This document shows, piece by piece, positions 8,419 through 19,416 of a stretch of 64,000 bases of DNA. The first letter of the stretch is position 1, and each line of letters begins with the position of its first letter. Source of the DNA: Acidovorax sp. SUPP3334 (GTDB taxonomy: Bacteria > Pseudomonadota > Gammaproteobacteria > Burkholderiales > Burkholderiaceae_C); the NCBI RefSeq assembly GCF_030159055.1, contig NZ_BQXQ01000001.1, positions 124,001 to 188,000 of the forward strand, in the 5' to 3' direction. The translations under genes and the position numbers were made by a program. The notes beneath the pieces are model-generated. The model saw only the letters and a list, made by a program, of their open reading frames with translations. It made no database searches and was not told where the DNA came from.

Positions 8419-11400
8419 ATGAACGTTCCCATAGCGCTGGCTGCCCTGCAGGCGCAGGCCGCCGAGCCCGCCCGCCTGCGAGAGATTCCCTACAACTACA
8501 CCTCGTTCTCGGACCGGGAAATCGTCATCCGGCTGCTCGGGTCTCCCTCCTGGGACGTGCTCGACCAATTGCGCCGCGAGCGCCGCACCGGCCGCTCGGC
8601 CCGCATGCTCTACGAAGTGCTGGGCGACATCTGGGTCGTGCAGCGCAACCCCTATCTGCAGGACGACCTGCTGGACAACCCCGACCGGCGCAAGCTGCTG
8701 GTCGATGCGCTGGAGCACCGCCTGGCCGAGATCGGCAAGCGCCGCACGCCGGCCGACGATTCCAGCCGCGACCAGCTCGTGGGCCAGTTGGTGGACGCCG
8801 CCCGCCGCGCCATCGCCGAGTTCGACGCCACGTTCGTGGAGGCCGCCCAGCTGCGCCGCCAGGTGCAAAAGCGCCTGGGCCGGCACACCGCCAAGGACAA
8901 CATCAAGTTCGACGGGCTCTCGCGCGTGTCCCACGTGACCGATGCGACCGACTGGCGCGTCGAATACCCGTTCGTGGTGCTCACCCCCGACACCGAGGCC
9001 GAGATGGCCGCGCTGGTGAAGGCCTGCATCGACCTGGAGCTGACCATCATTCCGCGCGGCGGCGGCACCGGCTACACCGGCGGCGCGATTCCGCTCACCT
9101 GGCGCAGCGCGGTCATCAACACCGAAAAGCTCGAAGCCATGACCGAGGTGGAAATGCGCCGCCTGCCGGGCATGGACCGCGAGGTCGCCACCGTGTGGAC
9201 CGAGGCCGGCGTAGTCACCCAGCGCGTGGCCGATGCGGCCGAGCGCGCGGGCTACGTGTTCGCCGTGGACCCGACCAGTGCCGAGGCCTCGTGCATCGGC
9301 GGCAACATCGCCATGAACGCCGGCGGCAAGAAGGCCGTGCTGTGGGGCACCGCGCTCGACAACCTCGCCAGTTGGCGCATGGTGACGCCCGATGCCCAGT
9401 GGCTGGAAGTGACCCGTGTGAACCACAACATGGGCAAGATCCACGACGCCGAGGTGGCGAGCTTCGAGCTGCAGTATTTCGAGGCCGACGGCAAGACGCC
9501 GATCCGCACCGAGCGGCTGGACATCGCCGGCAAGACCTTCCGCAAGGAGGGCCTGGGCAAGGACGTGACCGACAAGTTCCTGTCGGGCCTGCCCGGCATC
9601 CAGAAAGAGGGCTGCGACGGCCTCATCACCAGCGCGCGCTGGGTGGTGCACCGCATGCCCGAGCACACGCGCACCGTGTGCCTGGAATTCTTCGGCAACG
9701 CCAAGGACGCGGTGCCCAGCATCGTGGAGATCAAGGACTTCATGTTCGCCGAGCAGCAGCGCAGCGGCGTGCTGCTGGCGGGCCTGGAACACCTGGACGA
9801 CCGCTATCTGAAGGCCGTGGGCTACGCCACCAAGAGCAAGCGGCACGGCGGCGGGCTGCCCAAGATGGTGCTGTTCGGCGACATCGCGGGCGACAACGCC
9901 GACGACGTGGCGCGGGTGACCAGCGAGGTCGTGCGCCTGGCCAATTCGCGCTCGGGCGAAGGCTTCATCGCCATCAGCCCCGAAGCGCGCAAGAAGTTCT
10001 GGCTGGACCGCAAGCGCACGGCGGCCATCAGCCGCCATACCAACGCCTTCAAGATCAATGAAGACGTGGTGATTCCGCTGCCGCGCATGGCCGAGTACAC
10101 CGACGGCATCGAGCGCATCAACATCGAGCTGTCGCTGCGCAACAAGCTCAAGCTGTGCGATGCGCTGGAAGATTTCTTCCTGCGCGGCAACCTGCCGCTG
10201 GGCCGCCAGGACGACGCGCACGAGATTCCCTCCGCCGAACTGCTGGAAGACCGCGTGGGCCAGGCCGTGGCGCTGGTGGGCGAGGTGCGCGCGCTGTGGA
10301 CGGGCTGGCTGCGCGATGTGCAGACGCTGTTCCCGCAACTGCAGGACCATACGCTGCGGGCGAGCTGGAAGACCCAGCTGCGCGAGCCGCTGTCCAAGAT
10401 CTTCGCCGGGGCGGCGTTCAAACCCATCATGGACGAGACGGCCGCCATCCATCAGCGCGTGCTCAAGGGCCGCGTGTGGGTGGCGTTGCACATGCATGCC
10501 GGCGATGGCAACGTGCACACCAACATCCCCGTCAACAGCGACGACTACGACATGCTGCAGACGGCGCACGAAGCCGTGGCCCGCATCATGGTGCTGGCCC
10601 GCCACCTGGACGGCGTGATCTCGGGCGAGCACGGCATCGGCATCACCAAGCTGGAGTTCCTGACCGACGACGAGCTGCAGCCGTTCGCCGACTACAAGCA
10701 GCGCGTGGACCCCGAGGGGCGCTTCAACAAAGGCAAGTTGCTACGAAATCAGGAGCAATGTGCCCTAGTGGATATTGCGCGGGAGCCCGGTTCGGCTCGC
10801 AACTCGCTGATGTATGCCGACCTGACCAACGCCTACACGCCGAGCTTCGGCCTGATGGGGCACGAGTCGCTGATCATGCAGCAGAGCGACATCGGCGCCA
10901 TTGCCGATTCGGTCAAGGACTGCCTGCGCTGCGGCAAGTGCAAGCCCGTGTGCGCCACCCACGTGCCGCGCGCCAGCCTGCTGTACAGCCCGCGCAACAA
11001 GATCCTCGCCACCTCGCTGCTGGTGGAGGCCTTCCTGTATGAAGAGCAGACGCGCCGGGGCGTGTCGATCAAGCACTGGCAGGAGTTCGAGGACGTGGCC
11101 GACCACTGCACCGTGTGCCACAAGTGCTACACGCCGTGCCCGGTCAAGATCGACTTCGGCGACGTGACCATGAACATGCGCAACCTGCTGCGCAAGATGG
11201 GCAAGAAGACCTTCCGCCCGGGCAACGCGCTGGCGATGGCCATGCTCAACGCCACCAACCCCGACACCATCAAGCTGATGCGCAGCGCCATGGTCGGCGT
11301 GGGCTTCAAGGCCCAGCGCATCGCCGTGGACCTGCTGCGCAAGGTGGGCCGCCGCCAGACCGCGCGCCCGCCGGCCACGGTCGGCACCGCGCCGGTGAAG

Positions 11401-12333
11401 GAGCAGGTGGTGCACTTCATCAACAAGAAGCTGCCGGGCGGTCTGCCCAAGAAGACGGCGCGTGCTCTGCTGGACATCGAAAACAAGGACTACGTGCCCA
11501 TCATCCGCAACCCGGCCACGACCACGGCCGAGACGGAGGCGGTGTTCTATTTCCCCGGCTGCGGATCGGAGCGCCTGTTCAGCCAGGTGGGCCTGGCCAC
11601 GCAGGCCATGCTCTGGCACGCGGGCGTGCAGACCGTGCTGCCGCCGGGCTACCTGTGCTGCGGCTACCCGCAGCGCGGCAGCGGCCAGTTCGACAAGGCC
11701 GAGAAGATGATCACCGACAACCGGGTGCTCTTTCACCGCGTGGCCAACACGCTCAACTACCTCGATATCAAGACCGTGGTGGTGAGCTGCGGCACCTGCT
11801 ACGACCAGCTGCAGGGCTACGACTTCGGCAAGATCTTCCCGGGCAGCCGCATCATCGACATCCATGAATACCTGCTGGAAAAGGGCGTGACGCTGCAGGG
11901 CAAGGGCGCTTACCTGTACCACGAGCCCTGCCACAACCCGATGAAGCTGCAGGATTCGGTCAAGACCGTGAAGGCGCTGGTCGGCCCGCAGGTCACCAAG
12001 AGCGAACGCTGCTGCGGCGAGTCCGGCACGCTGGGCGTGACGCGGCCCGACATCTCCACCCAGGTGCGCTTTCGCAAGGAAGAGGAGATCCGCAAGGGCG
12101 AGGCCGCGCTGCGCGCCAGCGGCGCCGTCGCCCCGACGGAGAACGTGAAGATATTGACCAGCTGCCCCAGCTGCCTGCAGGGCCTGAACCGCTACCAGGA
12201 CGACCTGAACAACGGCCTGCTGGAAGCCGACTACATCGTCGTCGAGATGGCGCGCGAGATCCTGGGCGACAACTGGATGCCCGAGTACGTGCAGCGCGCC
12301 AACGCGGGCGGCATCGAGCGGGTCCTGGTCTGA
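8419..12333 (+). CDS. FAD-linked oxidase fused to Fe-S/CCG domains (DUF3683 protein, D-2-hydroxyacid dehydrogenase-like)
   Basis: 1304 aa. Order of domains: DUF3683-like N-terminus (about 1-130); FAD-binding PCMH-type domain (about 180-370, [17 protein letters not shown]); FAD-oxidase C-terminal domain with [16 protein letters not shown] near 690 and [11 protein letters not shown] near 735; two ferredoxin-like clusters [11 protein letters not shown] (about 835) and [12 protein letters not shown] (about 898); then heterodisulfide-reductase-type CCG motifs (PGCGSER with CCGYPQ near 1080, EPCHNP with CCGESG near 1200). This is the layout of GlcD/Dld-type enzymes joined to a GlcF-like subunit, so it likely oxidises a D-2-hydroxyacid and passes electrons to the quinone pool. 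The exact substrate is unknown. A palindromic repeat is embedded in frame between the two halves (10739-10788). Confidence 0.9.
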   Translation: MNVPIALAALQAQAAEPARLREIPYNYTSFSDREIVIRLLGSPSWDVLDQLRRERRTGRSARMLYEVLGDIWVVQRNPYLQDDLLDNPDRRKLLVDALEHRLAEIGKRRTPADDSSRDQLVGQLVDAARRAIAEFDATFVEAAQLRRQVQKRLGRHTAKDNIKFDGLSRVSHVTDATDWRVEYPFVVLTPDTEAEMAALVKACIDLELTIIPRGGGTGYTGGAIPLTWRSAVINTEKLEAMTEVEMRRLPGMDREVATVWTEAGVVTQRVADAAERAGYVFAVDPTSAEASCIGGNIAMNAGGKKAVLWGTALDNLASWRMVTPDAQWLEVTRVNHNMGKIHDAEVASFELQYFEADGKTPIRTERLDIAGKTFRKEGLGKDVTDKFLSGLPGIQKEGCDGLITSARWVVHRMPEHTRTVCLEFFGNAKDAVPSIVEIKDFMFAEQQRSGVLLAGLEHLDDRYLKAVGYATKSKRHGGGLPKMVLFGDIAGDNADDVARVTSEVVRLANSRSGEGFIAISPEARKKFWLDRKRTAAISRHTNAFKINEDVVIPLPRMAEYTDGIERINIELSLRNKLKLCDALEDFFLRGNLPLGRQDDAHEIPSAELLEDRVGQAVALVGEVRALWTGWLRDVQTLFPQLQDHTLRASWKTQLREPLSKIFAGAAFKPIMDETAAIHQRVLKGRVWVALHMHAGDGNVHTNIPVNSDDYDMLQTAHEAVARIMVLARHLDGVISGEHGIGITKLEFLTDDELQPFADYKQRVDPEGRFNKGKLLRNQEQCALVDIAREPGSARNSLMYADLTNAYTPSFGLMGHESLIMQQSDIGAIADSVKDCLRCGKCKPVCATHVPRASLLYSPRNKILATSLLVEAFLYEEQTRRGVSIKHWQEFEDVADHCTVCHKCYTPCPVKIDFGDVTMNMRNLLRKMGKKTFRPGNALAMAMLNATNPDTIKLMRSAMVGVGFKAQRIAVDLLRKVGRRQTARPPATVGTAPVKEQVVHFINKKLPGGLPKKTARALLDIENKDYVPIIRNPATTTAETEAVFYFPGCGSERLFSQVGLATQAMLWHAGVQTVLPPGYLCCGYPQRGSGQFDKAEKMITDNRVLFHRVANTLNYLDIKTVVVSCGTCYDQLQGYDFGKIFPGSRIIDIHEYLLEKGVTLQGKGAYLYHEPCHNPMKLQDSVKTVKALVGPQVTKSERCCGESGTLGVTRPDISTQVRFRKEEEIRKGEAALRASGAVAPTENVKILTSCPSCLQGLNRYQDDLNNGLLEADYIVVEMAREILGDNWMPEYVQRANAGGIERVLV
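10739..10788 (+). repeat. Dispersed palindromic element, copy 2, in frame inside a coding sequence
   Basis: TTGCTACGAAATCAGGAGCA followed by a spacer and ATTGCGCGGGAGCCC matches the shape of the intergenic copies (TTGCTAT..., GCGCTGGAGGCC). It encodes about 17 residues ([17 protein letters not shown]) in the linker between the FAD-oxidase C-terminal domain and the first Fe-S motif, and it does not disturb the frame. Confidence 0.5.
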
Positions 12334-12791
12334 TGGCGGCCCATGGGCCTGCTGCGTCCACCACGCCGAACTGCCCGCTGTGCGATGGCGAGGGCGGCGC
12401 GCTGGTGTGGCGCGGCCAGAAGCTGCGGGTGATCCGCGCCGAGGAAGCCGGCTTTCCGGCTTTCTACCGCGTGGTGTGGTCGGCGCATGCGGCGGAGTTC
12501 ACCGATCTCGCTGCGGCAGACCGCGTGCATTGCATGGAGGCGGTGGCCGCGGTGGAGGCCGCACTGCGCGTCCACCTGCAGCCCGACAAGATCAACCTGG
12601 CCGCGCTCGGCAACATGGTGCCGCACCTGCACTGGCATGTGATCGCGCGTTTTGCATGGGACAGCCACTTCCCCGGCGCCGTGTGGGCCCCGGCGCAGCG
12701 CGACCGCGCACCCGAGCGCGAGGCCGAAGTGGCCGCCCGCCTGGCCGCGGCCGAGGCGGCGATGGCCGGGCGGCTGGCGCAGCTGGCTTGA
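12333..12791 (+). CDS. HIT-family hydrolase
   Basis: 152 aa. The histidine triad HLHWHVIARF (about residue 93) is the HxHxH nucleotide-binding/catalytic motif, preceded by PDKINLAALGNMVPHLH. The N-terminal CPLCDGEGG resembles zinc-binding N-termini of some HIT proteins. It likely cleaves nucleoside phosphate derivatives. The ATG overlaps the last base of the upstream stop (TGATG), so the two genes are probably translationally coupled, although no functional link is evident. Confidence 0.87.
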   Translation: MAAHGPAASTTPNCPLCDGEGGALVWRGQKLRVIRAEEAGFPAFYRVVWSAHAAEFTDLAAADRVHCMEAVAAVEAALRVHLQPDKINLAALGNMVPHLHWHVIARFAWDSHFPGAVWAPAQRDRAPEREAEVAARLAAAEAAMAGRLAQLA

Positions 12792-12918
12792 CGCCACGGG
12801 CCTTCAGGCCGCGCGGGGATTGCTGCCGGCCCGGCCAGGGCGCGGTGGGACAATCCCGCGCTGGTTCCATCGGGCCGCCCGCAGCGGGCGCAACGCAAAA
12901 AACGCACAGAGGATTTCC

Positions 12919-13353
12919 ATGGCAGGTTTGAAAGCCGGCGCACCCACGCCGCAGTCGATCACGGTGCACGAGGCATCGCGCGTGCTGGAGGTGGTGTTCT
13001 CGGACGGCGCGGCCTTCCGCATCGCGTTCGAGTTGATGCGCGTGTATTCGCCCTCCGCCGAAGTGCAGGGCCACGGGCCGGGGCAGGAGGTGCTGCAGAC
13101 CGGCCAGCGCCACGTCACGCTCACGGGGCTGGAGCCGGTGGGCAATTACGCGGTCAAGCCCACGTTCTCGGATGGCCACGACACGGGCATCTTCTCGTGG
13201 GACTACCTGTATGAACTCGGCCAGCGCCAGGACGCGCTGTGGGCCGACTACCTGCGCCGCCTGGCCGAGGCGGGCGCCGACCGCGACACGCCGATGCCGC
13301 CCAAGCGCGGCGGTGGCGGCCATTCGCACGGTTCTGGAGGCTGCGCGCACTGA
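12919..13353 (+). CDS. DUF971 (gamma-butyrobetaine hydroxylase-like N-terminal) protein
   Basis: 144 aa. The DUF971 fold is recognisable from SITVHEASRVLEVVFSDGAAF, LEPVGNYAVKPTFSDGHDTGI and FSWDYLYELGQRQDALW. The protein ends with a Gly/His-rich tail (GGGGHSHGSGGCAH) that may bind metal. Small DUF971 proteins are common next to ubiE in beta-proteobacteria, as here; in other proteins this domain binds zinc or accompanies Fe-S factors. Function is unknown. The start is the ATG at 12919, preceded by AGAGGA. Confidence 0.85.
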   Translation: MAGLKAGAPTPQSITVHEASRVLEVVFSDGAAFRIAFELMRVYSPSAEVQGHGPGQEVLQTGQRHVTLTGLEPVGNYAVKPTFSDGHDTGIFSWDYLYELGQRQDALWADYLRRLAEAGADRDTPMPPKRGGGGHSHGSGGCAH

Positions 13354-13463
13354 CGGCGACGGGCCCGCTCTGCGCGGGCCGAGCGTCCAAATTGCGACAG
13401 ATGCCCCATGCAGGCGCGGGGTTGTCGCTGTACGAGCGGGGCGCGCGCCCCTAGCATCGCGGA

Positions 13464-14195
13464 ATGAGCACCACGCATTTCGGATTCCAGTCGGTCGACG
13501 AGGCAGAAAAGGCGCGCCGCGTGCGCGGCGTTTTCGACTCCGTCGCATCCAAGTACGACGTCATGAACGACCTCATGTCCGGTGGCCTGCACCGCGCATG
13601 GAAGGCCTACACGGTCATGGTTGCCAACCTGCGCGAAGGCAACCGCGTGCTGGACATCGCGGGTGGCACGGGTGACCTGTCGCGGGCCTTCGCCAAGAAG
13701 GTCGGCGCATCGGGCCAGGTGGTGCACACCGACATCAACGAAGCCATGCTGCGCGTGGGGCGCGACCGCCTCATCGACGCTGGCGTGGTGCTGCCCACGC
13801 TGGTCTGCGACGCCGAGCAACTGCCCTTTCCCGACGGCCACTTCGACGCGGTGAGCGTCGCCTTCGGCCTGCGAAACATGACCCACAAGGACCAGGCGCT
13901 CGCTGAGATGTGCCGCGTGCTCAAGCCGCGCGGCCGCCTGCTCGTGCTGGAATTTTCCAAGGTGGCGAAGCCCCTGGAAAAGGCCTACGACTGGTACTCG
14001 TTCAAGGTGCTGCCCCGGCTGGGCCGGATGGTGGCGGGCGACGATGCCAGCTACCGCTATCTCGCCGAGTCGATCCGCATGCATCCGGGCCAGGAAGAAC
14101 TCAAAACCCTCATGCAGAAAAATGGCTTTGGGCATGTGGACTATCACAACATGACGGGGGGAATCGTCGCTTTGCATGTTGGAATCAAGTGCTGA
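13464..14195 (+). CDS. ubiE: Ubiquinone/menaquinone C-methyltransferase UbiE
   Basis: 243 aa class I SAM-dependent methyltransferase: [19 protein letters not shown] at the N-terminus, SAM motif [15 protein letters not shown], then [20 protein letters not shown] and [27 protein letters not shown], all highly typical of UbiE. It methylates the ring carbon of demethoxyubiquinol (or demethylmenaquinol). It opens a cluster with two further ubiquinone genes (ubiJ, ubiB). Confidence 0.96.
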   Translation: MSTTHFGFQSVDEAEKARRVRGVFDSVASKYDVMNDLMSGGLHRAWKAYTVMVANLREGNRVLDIAGGTGDLSRAFAKKVGASGQVVHTDINEAMLRVGRDRLIDAGVVLPTLVCDAEQLPFPDGHFDAVSVAFGLRNMTHKDQALAEMCRVLKPRGRLLVLEFSKVAKPLEKAYDWYSFKVLPRLGRMVAGDDASYRYLAESIRMHPGQEELKTLMQKNGFGHVDYHNMTGGIVALHVGIKC

Positions 14196-14248
14196 GCCTT
14201 CTTGCGTGTTCGCTGGCAGCGGGCACCGATCAATAAATTGGAGATGAC

Positions 14249-15283
14249 ATGATGAAGATCTGGTCCATGGCGCTGGTCGCCATGATGGTGATGGTGCATG
14301 CCGACGCGGATGCCCGCCGCATGGGTGGCGCCAAGTCCGTCGGCAAGCAGTCGAGCAACGTGACGCAGCGCGAGTCCGCCGCGCCGCCGCCTGCCGCTCC
14401 CGGCGCACCGGCGCAGAACGTCAACAGCGCTGCCGCCGCCAAGCCCGGCGCCGCCGCGCCGGCAGCGGCTCCGGCCGCCGCCGCCAAGAAGCCTTGGGGC
14501 GCGATGCTCGGCGGCCTGGCCGCAGGCCTGGGTCTGGCCTGGCTGGCGCACTCGCTGGGCCTGGGCGCGGGCTTCGGGCAGTTCCTGCTGATCGCGCTGC
14601 TGGCGCTCGGCGCGTTCGCCGCGTTCCGCATGTTCATGCGTTCGCGCAAGCCGGCTGAAGGCGGCGGCGCGGGCAACTCGCCGTTCGCCTTCCAGGGCGC
14701 TGGTGCCGGTGCCGGGGCCGCTTCGCCCGCCGAAGCGCAGATGCCGCGCCAGTACAGCCCGCAGAACGTCGGCAACGACGCCTCTGCCCGGCCGTTCGAG
14801 CGCAGCAGCATGGCGTTCGATGCCTCCCGCCAAAGCGGCGGCGGCTCGGGCGTGGTGATCGGCTCGGCGCTAGCCGGCTCGCAGAACTGGGGCGTGCCCG
14901 AGGGCTTCGACACCGAAGGCTTCCTGAACGCAGCCAAGCGCAACTTCATCACGCTGCAAGGCGCCTGGGACCGTTCGGACATTCCCGCACTGCGCTCGAT
15001 GATGACCGACAGCATGGTGGAGGAAATCCGCACCCAGCTGAGCGAGCGCGAATCGCTGCGCGGCGCCAGCCAGCCCAACCACACCGATGTGGTCATGCTG
15101 GAAGCCCAGCTGCTGGGCATCGAAGACCTGGGCGACGGCTACATGGCCAGCGTGGAGTTCTCCGGAATGATCCGCGAGGAGCTGTCGGCAGGCCCGAGCC
15201 CGTTCCGCGAAGTGTGGAACATGACCAAGCCCAAGACCGGTGGCAGCGGCTGGCTGGTGGCCGGCGTGCAGGCCTTGCAATAA
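14249..15283 (+). CDS. Tim44-like domain membrane protein
   Basis: 344 aa. A signal/anchor (MMKIWSMALVAMMVMVHADADA) is followed by an Arg/Met-rich patch, an Ala/Pro-rich linker, one or two membrane helices (MLGGLAAGLGLAWLAHSLGL; FLLIALLALGAFAAFRMFM, about 88-130), a low-complexity segment, and a C-terminal Tim44-like domain (FLNAAKRNFITLQGAWDRSD ... LRSMMTDSMVEEIRTQL). In mitochondria this fold anchors the import motor; in bacteria it is thought to bind membranes, with unknown function. It lies between ubiE and ubiJ. Confidence 0.87.
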   Translation: MMKIWSMALVAMMVMVHADADARRMGGAKSVGKQSSNVTQRESAAPPPAAPGAPAQNVNSAAAAKPGAAAPAAAPAAAAKKPWGAMLGGLAAGLGLAWLAHSLGLGAGFGQFLLIALLALGAFAAFRMFMRSRKPAEGGGAGNSPFAFQGAGAGAGAASPAEAQMPRQYSPQNVGNDASARPFERSSMAFDASRQSGGGSGVVIGSALAGSQNWGVPEGFDTEGFLNAAKRNFITLQGAWDRSDIPALRSMMTDSMVEEIRTQLSERESLRGASQPNHTDVVMLEAQLLGIEDLGDGYMASVEFSGMIREELSAGPSPFREVWNMTKPKTGGSGWLVAGVQALQ

Positions 15284-15361
15284 GGCCGGGCCGCAATGGC
15301 GCGGCGGGCGCGGGGGTAAAGCCCTCGGTGCCGCGCCCAGTTCGGGGAATAATCGGGGACT

Positions 15362-15928
15362 ATGGCAACACAGTCCCCTTTTTCATTCCTGGATGGGCTT
15401 TTCGAGCGCATCGCCGCAGGTCCGCAGCCACCGCAGTGGCTGGTGCACGAGGTGCAGCACCGCATGGTGCTCTTCCTCAACCATGTGCTCATGCAGGAGC
15501 CCGAGGCCATGGACCGCCTCGTGCGCCAGAAGGGGCGCGTGGCCCGCGTGCAGTGGCGGGTGTATTCGATGGCCTTGCAGATCACGCCGGCGGGGCTCCT
15601 TGATCTGGCGCCTGAAACCCTGGTGCCGGACCTGCGCCTGGAGGTGACCGAGACCTCGCCCCTGTCCCTCGCGCAGACCGCGCTGCGGGGCGACAAGCCC
15701 GGCATCCGCATCGAAGGCGACGTGCAGCTGGCGGCCGAGATCAACTGGCTGGTGGACCATGTGCGCTGGGACGTCGAGGAAGACCTGGCCCGCGTGATCG
15801 GCGATGCGCCGGCCCATGCGGTGGGTTCGGCCGCGCGGCGCGCGGCACAGGCGCTGCGCCAGTTCGTCGGCGCCCGCCGGGCTTCGTCGGCCGGCCAGGC
15901 CGGTGGCACCGACCGATTCGCACCATGA
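15362..15928 (+). CDS. ubiJ: Ubiquinone biosynthesis accessory factor UbiJ (SCP2 domain)
   Basis: 188 aa, with an SCP2-like N-terminal domain and a helical C-terminus. Placement between ubiE and ubiB and an overlapping ATGA with ubiB match the ubiE-ubiJ-ubiB order of proteobacteria. UbiJ is a lipid-binding part of the soluble Ubi complex. Sequence similarity in this family is low, so the name rests mainly on context and length. Confidence 0.82.
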   Translation: MATQSPFSFLDGLFERIAAGPQPPQWLVHEVQHRMVLFLNHVLMQEPEAMDRLVRQKGRVARVQWRVYSMALQITPAGLLDLAPETLVPDLRLEVTETSPLSLAQTALRGDKPGIRIEGDVQLAAEINWLVDHVRWDVEEDLARVIGDAPAHAVGSAARRAAQALRQFVGARRASSAGQAGGTDRFAP

Positions 15929-17490
15929 GGCGTTTCTTTCGCGGCATCACCATCGTCTGGGTGGTGCTGCGCTACGGGCTGGATGAACTGGTCCTGACGA
16001 GCTTTCAAAAACCCTGGCTGCGCCTGGTGGCACGCATCGTGTCGGTCGGCCGCAACCTGGACGCGCCCCGCGGGCAGCGCCTGCGCGAGGCGCTGGAGCG
16101 GCTGGGCCCGATCTTCGTGAAGTTCGGCCAGGTGCTGTCCACCCGGCGCGACCTGATGCCCCCTGACATCGCCGACGAGCTGGCGCGCCTGCAGGACCGC
16201 GTGCCGCCCTTCGATCCCGATGTGGCCGTGGCCACCATCGAGCGTGCCTTTCGCCGTCCGCTGGCCGAGGTGTTCGTTTCGTTCGACCGGGTGCCCATTG
16301 CCAGCGCCTCCATCGCCCAGGTGCACTTCGCGGTCGTGCGCGACCGCAAGGGCGTGGAGCGCGAGGTGGCGGTCAAGGTGCTGCGCCCGGGCATGCTGCC
16401 GGTGATCGAGAACGACCTGGGCCTCATGCGCCTCATGGCCGGCTGGGTGGAAAGCCTGTCGGCCGACGGCAAGCGGCTCAAGCCTCGCCAGGTGGTGGCC
16501 GAGTTCGACAACTACCTGCACGACGAGTTGGATCTGGTGCGCGAAGCCGCCAACGCCGCGCAGCTGCGCCGCAACATGCAGGGGCTCGAACTGGTGCTGA
16601 TCCCCGAGATCCTCTGGGACTTCTGCCACGCAGAGGTGCTGGTGATGGAACGCATGAAGGGCGTGCCCATCAACCAGATCGAACGCCTGCGCGCTGCGGG
16701 GGTGGACATTCCCAAGCTGGCGCGCGACGGGGTCACGATCTTCTTCACCCAGGTGTTCCGCGACGGCTTCTTTCATGCCGACATGCATCCGGGCAACATC
16801 CAGGTGAGCCTGGAGCCCGAAACCTTCGGGCGATATATTTCGCTGGACTTCGGCATCGTCGGCACGCTGACCGAGTTCGACAAGGAATACCTCGCGCAGA
16901 ACTTCACGGCGTTCTTCCGCCGCGACTACAAGCGCGTGGCCGAACTGCACATCGAAAGCGGCTGGGTGCCCCCCACCACGCGCGTGAACGAGCTGGAGGC
17001 GGCGATCCGCACCGTGTGCGAGCCGTACTTCGACCGGCCGCTCAAGGAGATTTCGCTCGGCATGGTGCTGATGCGGCTGTTCCAGACGTCGCGGCGCTTC
17101 CAGGTCGAGATCCAGCCGCAGCTCGTGCTGCTGCAAAAGACGCTGCTCAACATCGAGGGCCTGGGGCGCCAGCTCGACCCCGACCTGGACCTGTGGAGCA
17201 CGGCCAAGCCGTTCCTGGAAAAGTGGATGCTCGACCAGATGGGCCCGCAGCGCCTGTGGCGCGAGCTGCGCGCCGAGGCGCCGCGCTTCGCCAAGATGCT
17301 GCCCGAACTGCCGCGCCTGCTGCACGGCTATCTGCGCGAACGGCCGCACGACCACCGCCGCGAGCTGCTGGAACTGCTGGCGGCGCAAAAGCGCACCAAC
17401 CGCCTGCTGCAGAGCCTGATCTACGGTGGCATGGGATTTGTATTGGGGCTGCTGGCGATGCAGCTGCTGATCCGCGTGCGGCTGTTCTAG
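15925..17490 (+). CDS. ubiB: Ubiquinone biosynthesis kinase-like protein UbiB
   Basis: 521 aa ABC1/ADCK-family atypical kinase. Diagnostic motifs: [14 protein letters not shown] (KxGQ), [12 protein letters not shown] (the Ala-rich nucleotide loop region), VKVLRPG (Lys), [11 protein letters not shown] (catalytic loop) and SLDFGIVG (metal-binding DFG-like). The C-terminus has hydrophobic anchor helices ([19 protein letters not shown]). It is required for aerobic ubiquinone synthesis. Its ATG overlaps the ubiJ stop by 4 bp. Confidence 0.96.
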   Translation: MRRFFRGITIVWVVLRYGLDELVLTSFQKPWLRLVARIVSVGRNLDAPRGQRLREALERLGPIFVKFGQVLSTRRDLMPPDIADELARLQDRVPPFDPDVAVATIERAFRRPLAEVFVSFDRVPIASASIAQVHFAVVRDRKGVEREVAVKVLRPGMLPVIENDLGLMRLMAGWVESLSADGKRLKPRQVVAEFDNYLHDELDLVREAANAAQLRRNMQGLELVLIPEILWDFCHAEVLVMERMKGVPINQIERLRAAGVDIPKLARDGVTIFFTQVFRDGFFHADMHPGNIQVSLEPETFGRYISLDFGIVGTLTEFDKEYLAQNFTAFFRRDYKRVAELHIESGWVPPTTRVNELEAAIRTVCEPYFDRPLKEISLGMVLMRLFQTSRRFQVEIQPQLVLLQKTLLNIEGLGRQLDPDLDLWSTAKPFLEKWMLDQMGPQRLWRELRAEAPRFAKMLPELPRLLHGYLRERPHDHRRELLELLAAQKRTNRLLQSLIYGGMGFVLGLLAMQLLIRVRLF

Positions 17491-17550
17491 CCTTTCCCTG
17501 CCCGCTTTTCCCCCTACACCCCTCCCTACGCGACATACGAGGAGCATGCC

Positions 17551-19002
17551 GTGCTGTTGACCCTGGTCATTGTCTATCTGCTGATCACCATCGCCATCGG
17601 CCTGCTGGCAGCGCGGCGGGTGAAGAATTCGGCCGACTTCGCCATCGCCGGGCGGCATCTGCCGCTGTACATGATCGTGACGACCACCTTCGCCACGTGG
17701 TTCGGCTCCGAGACGGTGCTGGGCATTCCGGCCAAGTTCATCGAAGGCGGGCTGGGCAACGTGGTGGAAGACCCGTTCGGCGCGGGCTTCTGCCTGATCC
17801 TGGTGGGCCTGTTCTTCGCGGCGCGGCTGTACCGCATGACGCTGCTGACCATCAGCGACTACTACCGCGAGCGCTACGGGCGGGTGGTCGAGGTCGTGTG
17901 CTCGCTCATCATCATGCTGAGTTACCTGGGGTGGGTGTCGGCCCAGGTCACGGCGCTGGGGCTGGTGTTCAACCTGCTGTCCGGCGGGGCCATCGGCATT
18001 CCGATGGGCATGACCATCGGCGTGATCTCCATCCTTGCCTACACGCTGTTCGGCGGCATGTGGTCGGTCGCGGTGACGGACTTCATCCAGATGATCATCC
18101 TGGTCGGCGGCCTGGCCATCATCGCGGTGTTCGCGGGCAACATGGCGGGCGGGGCCGGCAAGGTGATCGAGCTGGCCAGCAGCCGCGACCTGTTCCGCTT
18201 CCTGCCCGAGCCCAAGCTGCACGACATCCTCTTCTTCATCGCGGCGGGCATCACGATGATGTTCGGCTCCATTCCGCAGCAGGACGTGTTCCAGCGGGTC
18301 ATGTCGGCCAACAACATCAAGGCCGCCACGCGCGGCCCGGTGATCGGGGGCATCTGCTACATCCTCTTCGCCTTCGTGCCCATGTTCCTGGTGGCCAGCG
18401 CGCTGATCATCATGCCGGCCGAAACGGCGGAACTGCTCAAGGACGATCCGCAGAAGGTGCTCCCCACCCTGGTGCTGCAGAAGATGCCGTTCATCATGCA
18501 GGTGTTCTTTTTTGGTGCGCTGCTGTCGGCCTTGAAGTCCACCGCGTCGGCCACGCTGCTGGCGCCCAGCGTCACCTTCACCGAGAACATCTGGCGCCAG
18601 TTCCGCCCGAACGGCACCGACCGCGACCGCCTGCGCACCATGCGCATCAGCACGCTCGTGTTCAGCGCCTTCGTGCTGGCCTATTCGATCCACATGCAGG
18701 GCACGTCGATCTACGAACTGGTGTCGGGCGCGTACCAGGTGCCGCTGGTGGGGGCCTTCGTGCCGCTGGTCTTCGGCCTGTACTGGAAGCGCGCGACGAC
18801 GCATGGCGCCCTCCTGGCGATCGCCGCGGGCCTGTCCACCTGGCTCGTGTTCCTGGCCACGCCCGTGGGCGCCGTGTTTCCGCCGCAACTGGCGGGCGTT
18901 CTGGCCGCCACCGCGGGCATGCTGGTCGGCTCGCTGGCGCCCCAGGGGCTGCGCAACGTGCGCGCTTCGCACCACCCGGTGGCAGGGGTGGAGCAGGCGT
19001 GA
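17551..19002 (+). CDS. Sodium/solute symporter (SSS family)
   Basis: 483 aa, with about 12-13 membrane helices. Family features: DFAIAGRHLPLYMIVTTTFATW near the N-terminus, SYLGWVSAQVTALGLVF, YTLFGGMWSVAVTDFIQM, and SIPQQDVFQRVMSANN (the SSS signature region). It probably imports a small organic acid, amino acid or similar compound with Na+; the substrate cannot be read from the sequence. The start is a GTG preceded by GAGGAG; a nearby ATG at 17546 is out of frame. Confidence 0.9.
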   Translation: MLLTLVIVYLLITIAIGLLAARRVKNSADFAIAGRHLPLYMIVTTTFATWFGSETVLGIPAKFIEGGLGNVVEDPFGAGFCLILVGLFFAARLYRMTLLTISDYYRERYGRVVEVVCSLIIMLSYLGWVSAQVTALGLVFNLLSGGAIGIPMGMTIGVISILAYTLFGGMWSVAVTDFIQMIILVGGLAIIAVFAGNMAGGAGKVIELASSRDLFRFLPEPKLHDILFFIAAGITMMFGSIPQQDVFQRVMSANNIKAATRGPVIGGICYILFAFVPMFLVASALIIMPAETAELLKDDPQKVLPTLVLQKMPFIMQVFFFGALLSALKSTASATLLAPSVTFTENIWRQFRPNGTDRDRLRTMRISTLVFSAFVLAYSIHMQGTSIYELVSGAYQVPLVGAFVPLVFGLYWKRATTHGALLAIAAGLSTWLVFLATPVGAVFPPQLAGVLAATAGMLVGSLAPQGLRNVRASHHPVAGVEQA

Positions 19003-19022
19003 GGGGCCTCGGGCACGGTGCC

Positions 19023-19028
19023 TATAAT
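19023..19028 (+). promoter_or_regulatory. -10 box of the fmdB/DUF502/aspS genes
   Basis: Perfect TATAAT 37 bp upstream of the FmdB start. No good -35 is visible 17 bp upstream. Confidence 0.5.
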
Positions 19029-19064
19029 TGAAGGTTTTGCACTTTCCATCGCACACGCTCCAAG

Positions 19065-19406
19065 ATGCCTATCTACGCCTATAAATGCGGTTCCTGCGGC
19101 CACGCCAAGGATGTGCTGCAAAAAATGTCCGACGCGCCGCTCACGGTGTGCCCGGCCTGCGGGGCCGAGGCCTTTTCCAAGCAAGTGACCGCCGCCGGAT
19201 TTCAGCTCAAGGGCTCCGGCTGGTACGTGACCGATTTCCGGGGCGGCAACAGCGGCGCTGGCAGCGCCAAGCCCGATGCGGCGGCCTCCGATGGCGCCGC
19301 GCCTGCGGCGGCACCCGGCGGCGACGGCGCTCCCAAGAAGGAAGCCGCGGCTCCCGCGCCTGCGCCCGCACCGGCCGCCAGCAGTTCCGACACCAAGAAG
19401 AACTGA
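19065..19406 (+). CDS. FmdB-family zinc ribbon protein
   Basis: 113 aa. The N-terminal ribbon is MPIYAYKCGSCGHAKDVLQ with CxxC at 9-12 and a second pair VCPACG near 34-37, the standard FmdB putative regulatory domain. The rest is an Ala/Pro/Gly-rich disordered tail. Genes of this type lie directly before DUF502 and aspS in many beta-proteobacteria, as here. Molecular role unknown. Confidence 0.9.
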   Translation: MPIYAYKCGSCGHAKDVLQKMSDAPLTVCPACGAEAFSKQVTAAGFQLKGSGWYVTDFRGGNSGAGSAKPDAAASDGAAPAAAPGGDGAPKKEAAAPAPAPAPAASSSDTKKN

Positions 19407-19416
19407 ACGGCCCCGG

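Noticed and set aside
8083-10632. An 849-codon minus-strand frame
   Set aside because: It is the shadow of serA and the FAD/Fe-S oxidase.
15139-19056. A 1305-codon open frame on the minus strand
   Set aside because: It is antisense to Tim44-like, ubiJ, ubiB and the symporter. Its translation is low-complexity His/Arg/Gln/Gly sequence, typical of a shadow in high-GC DNA.
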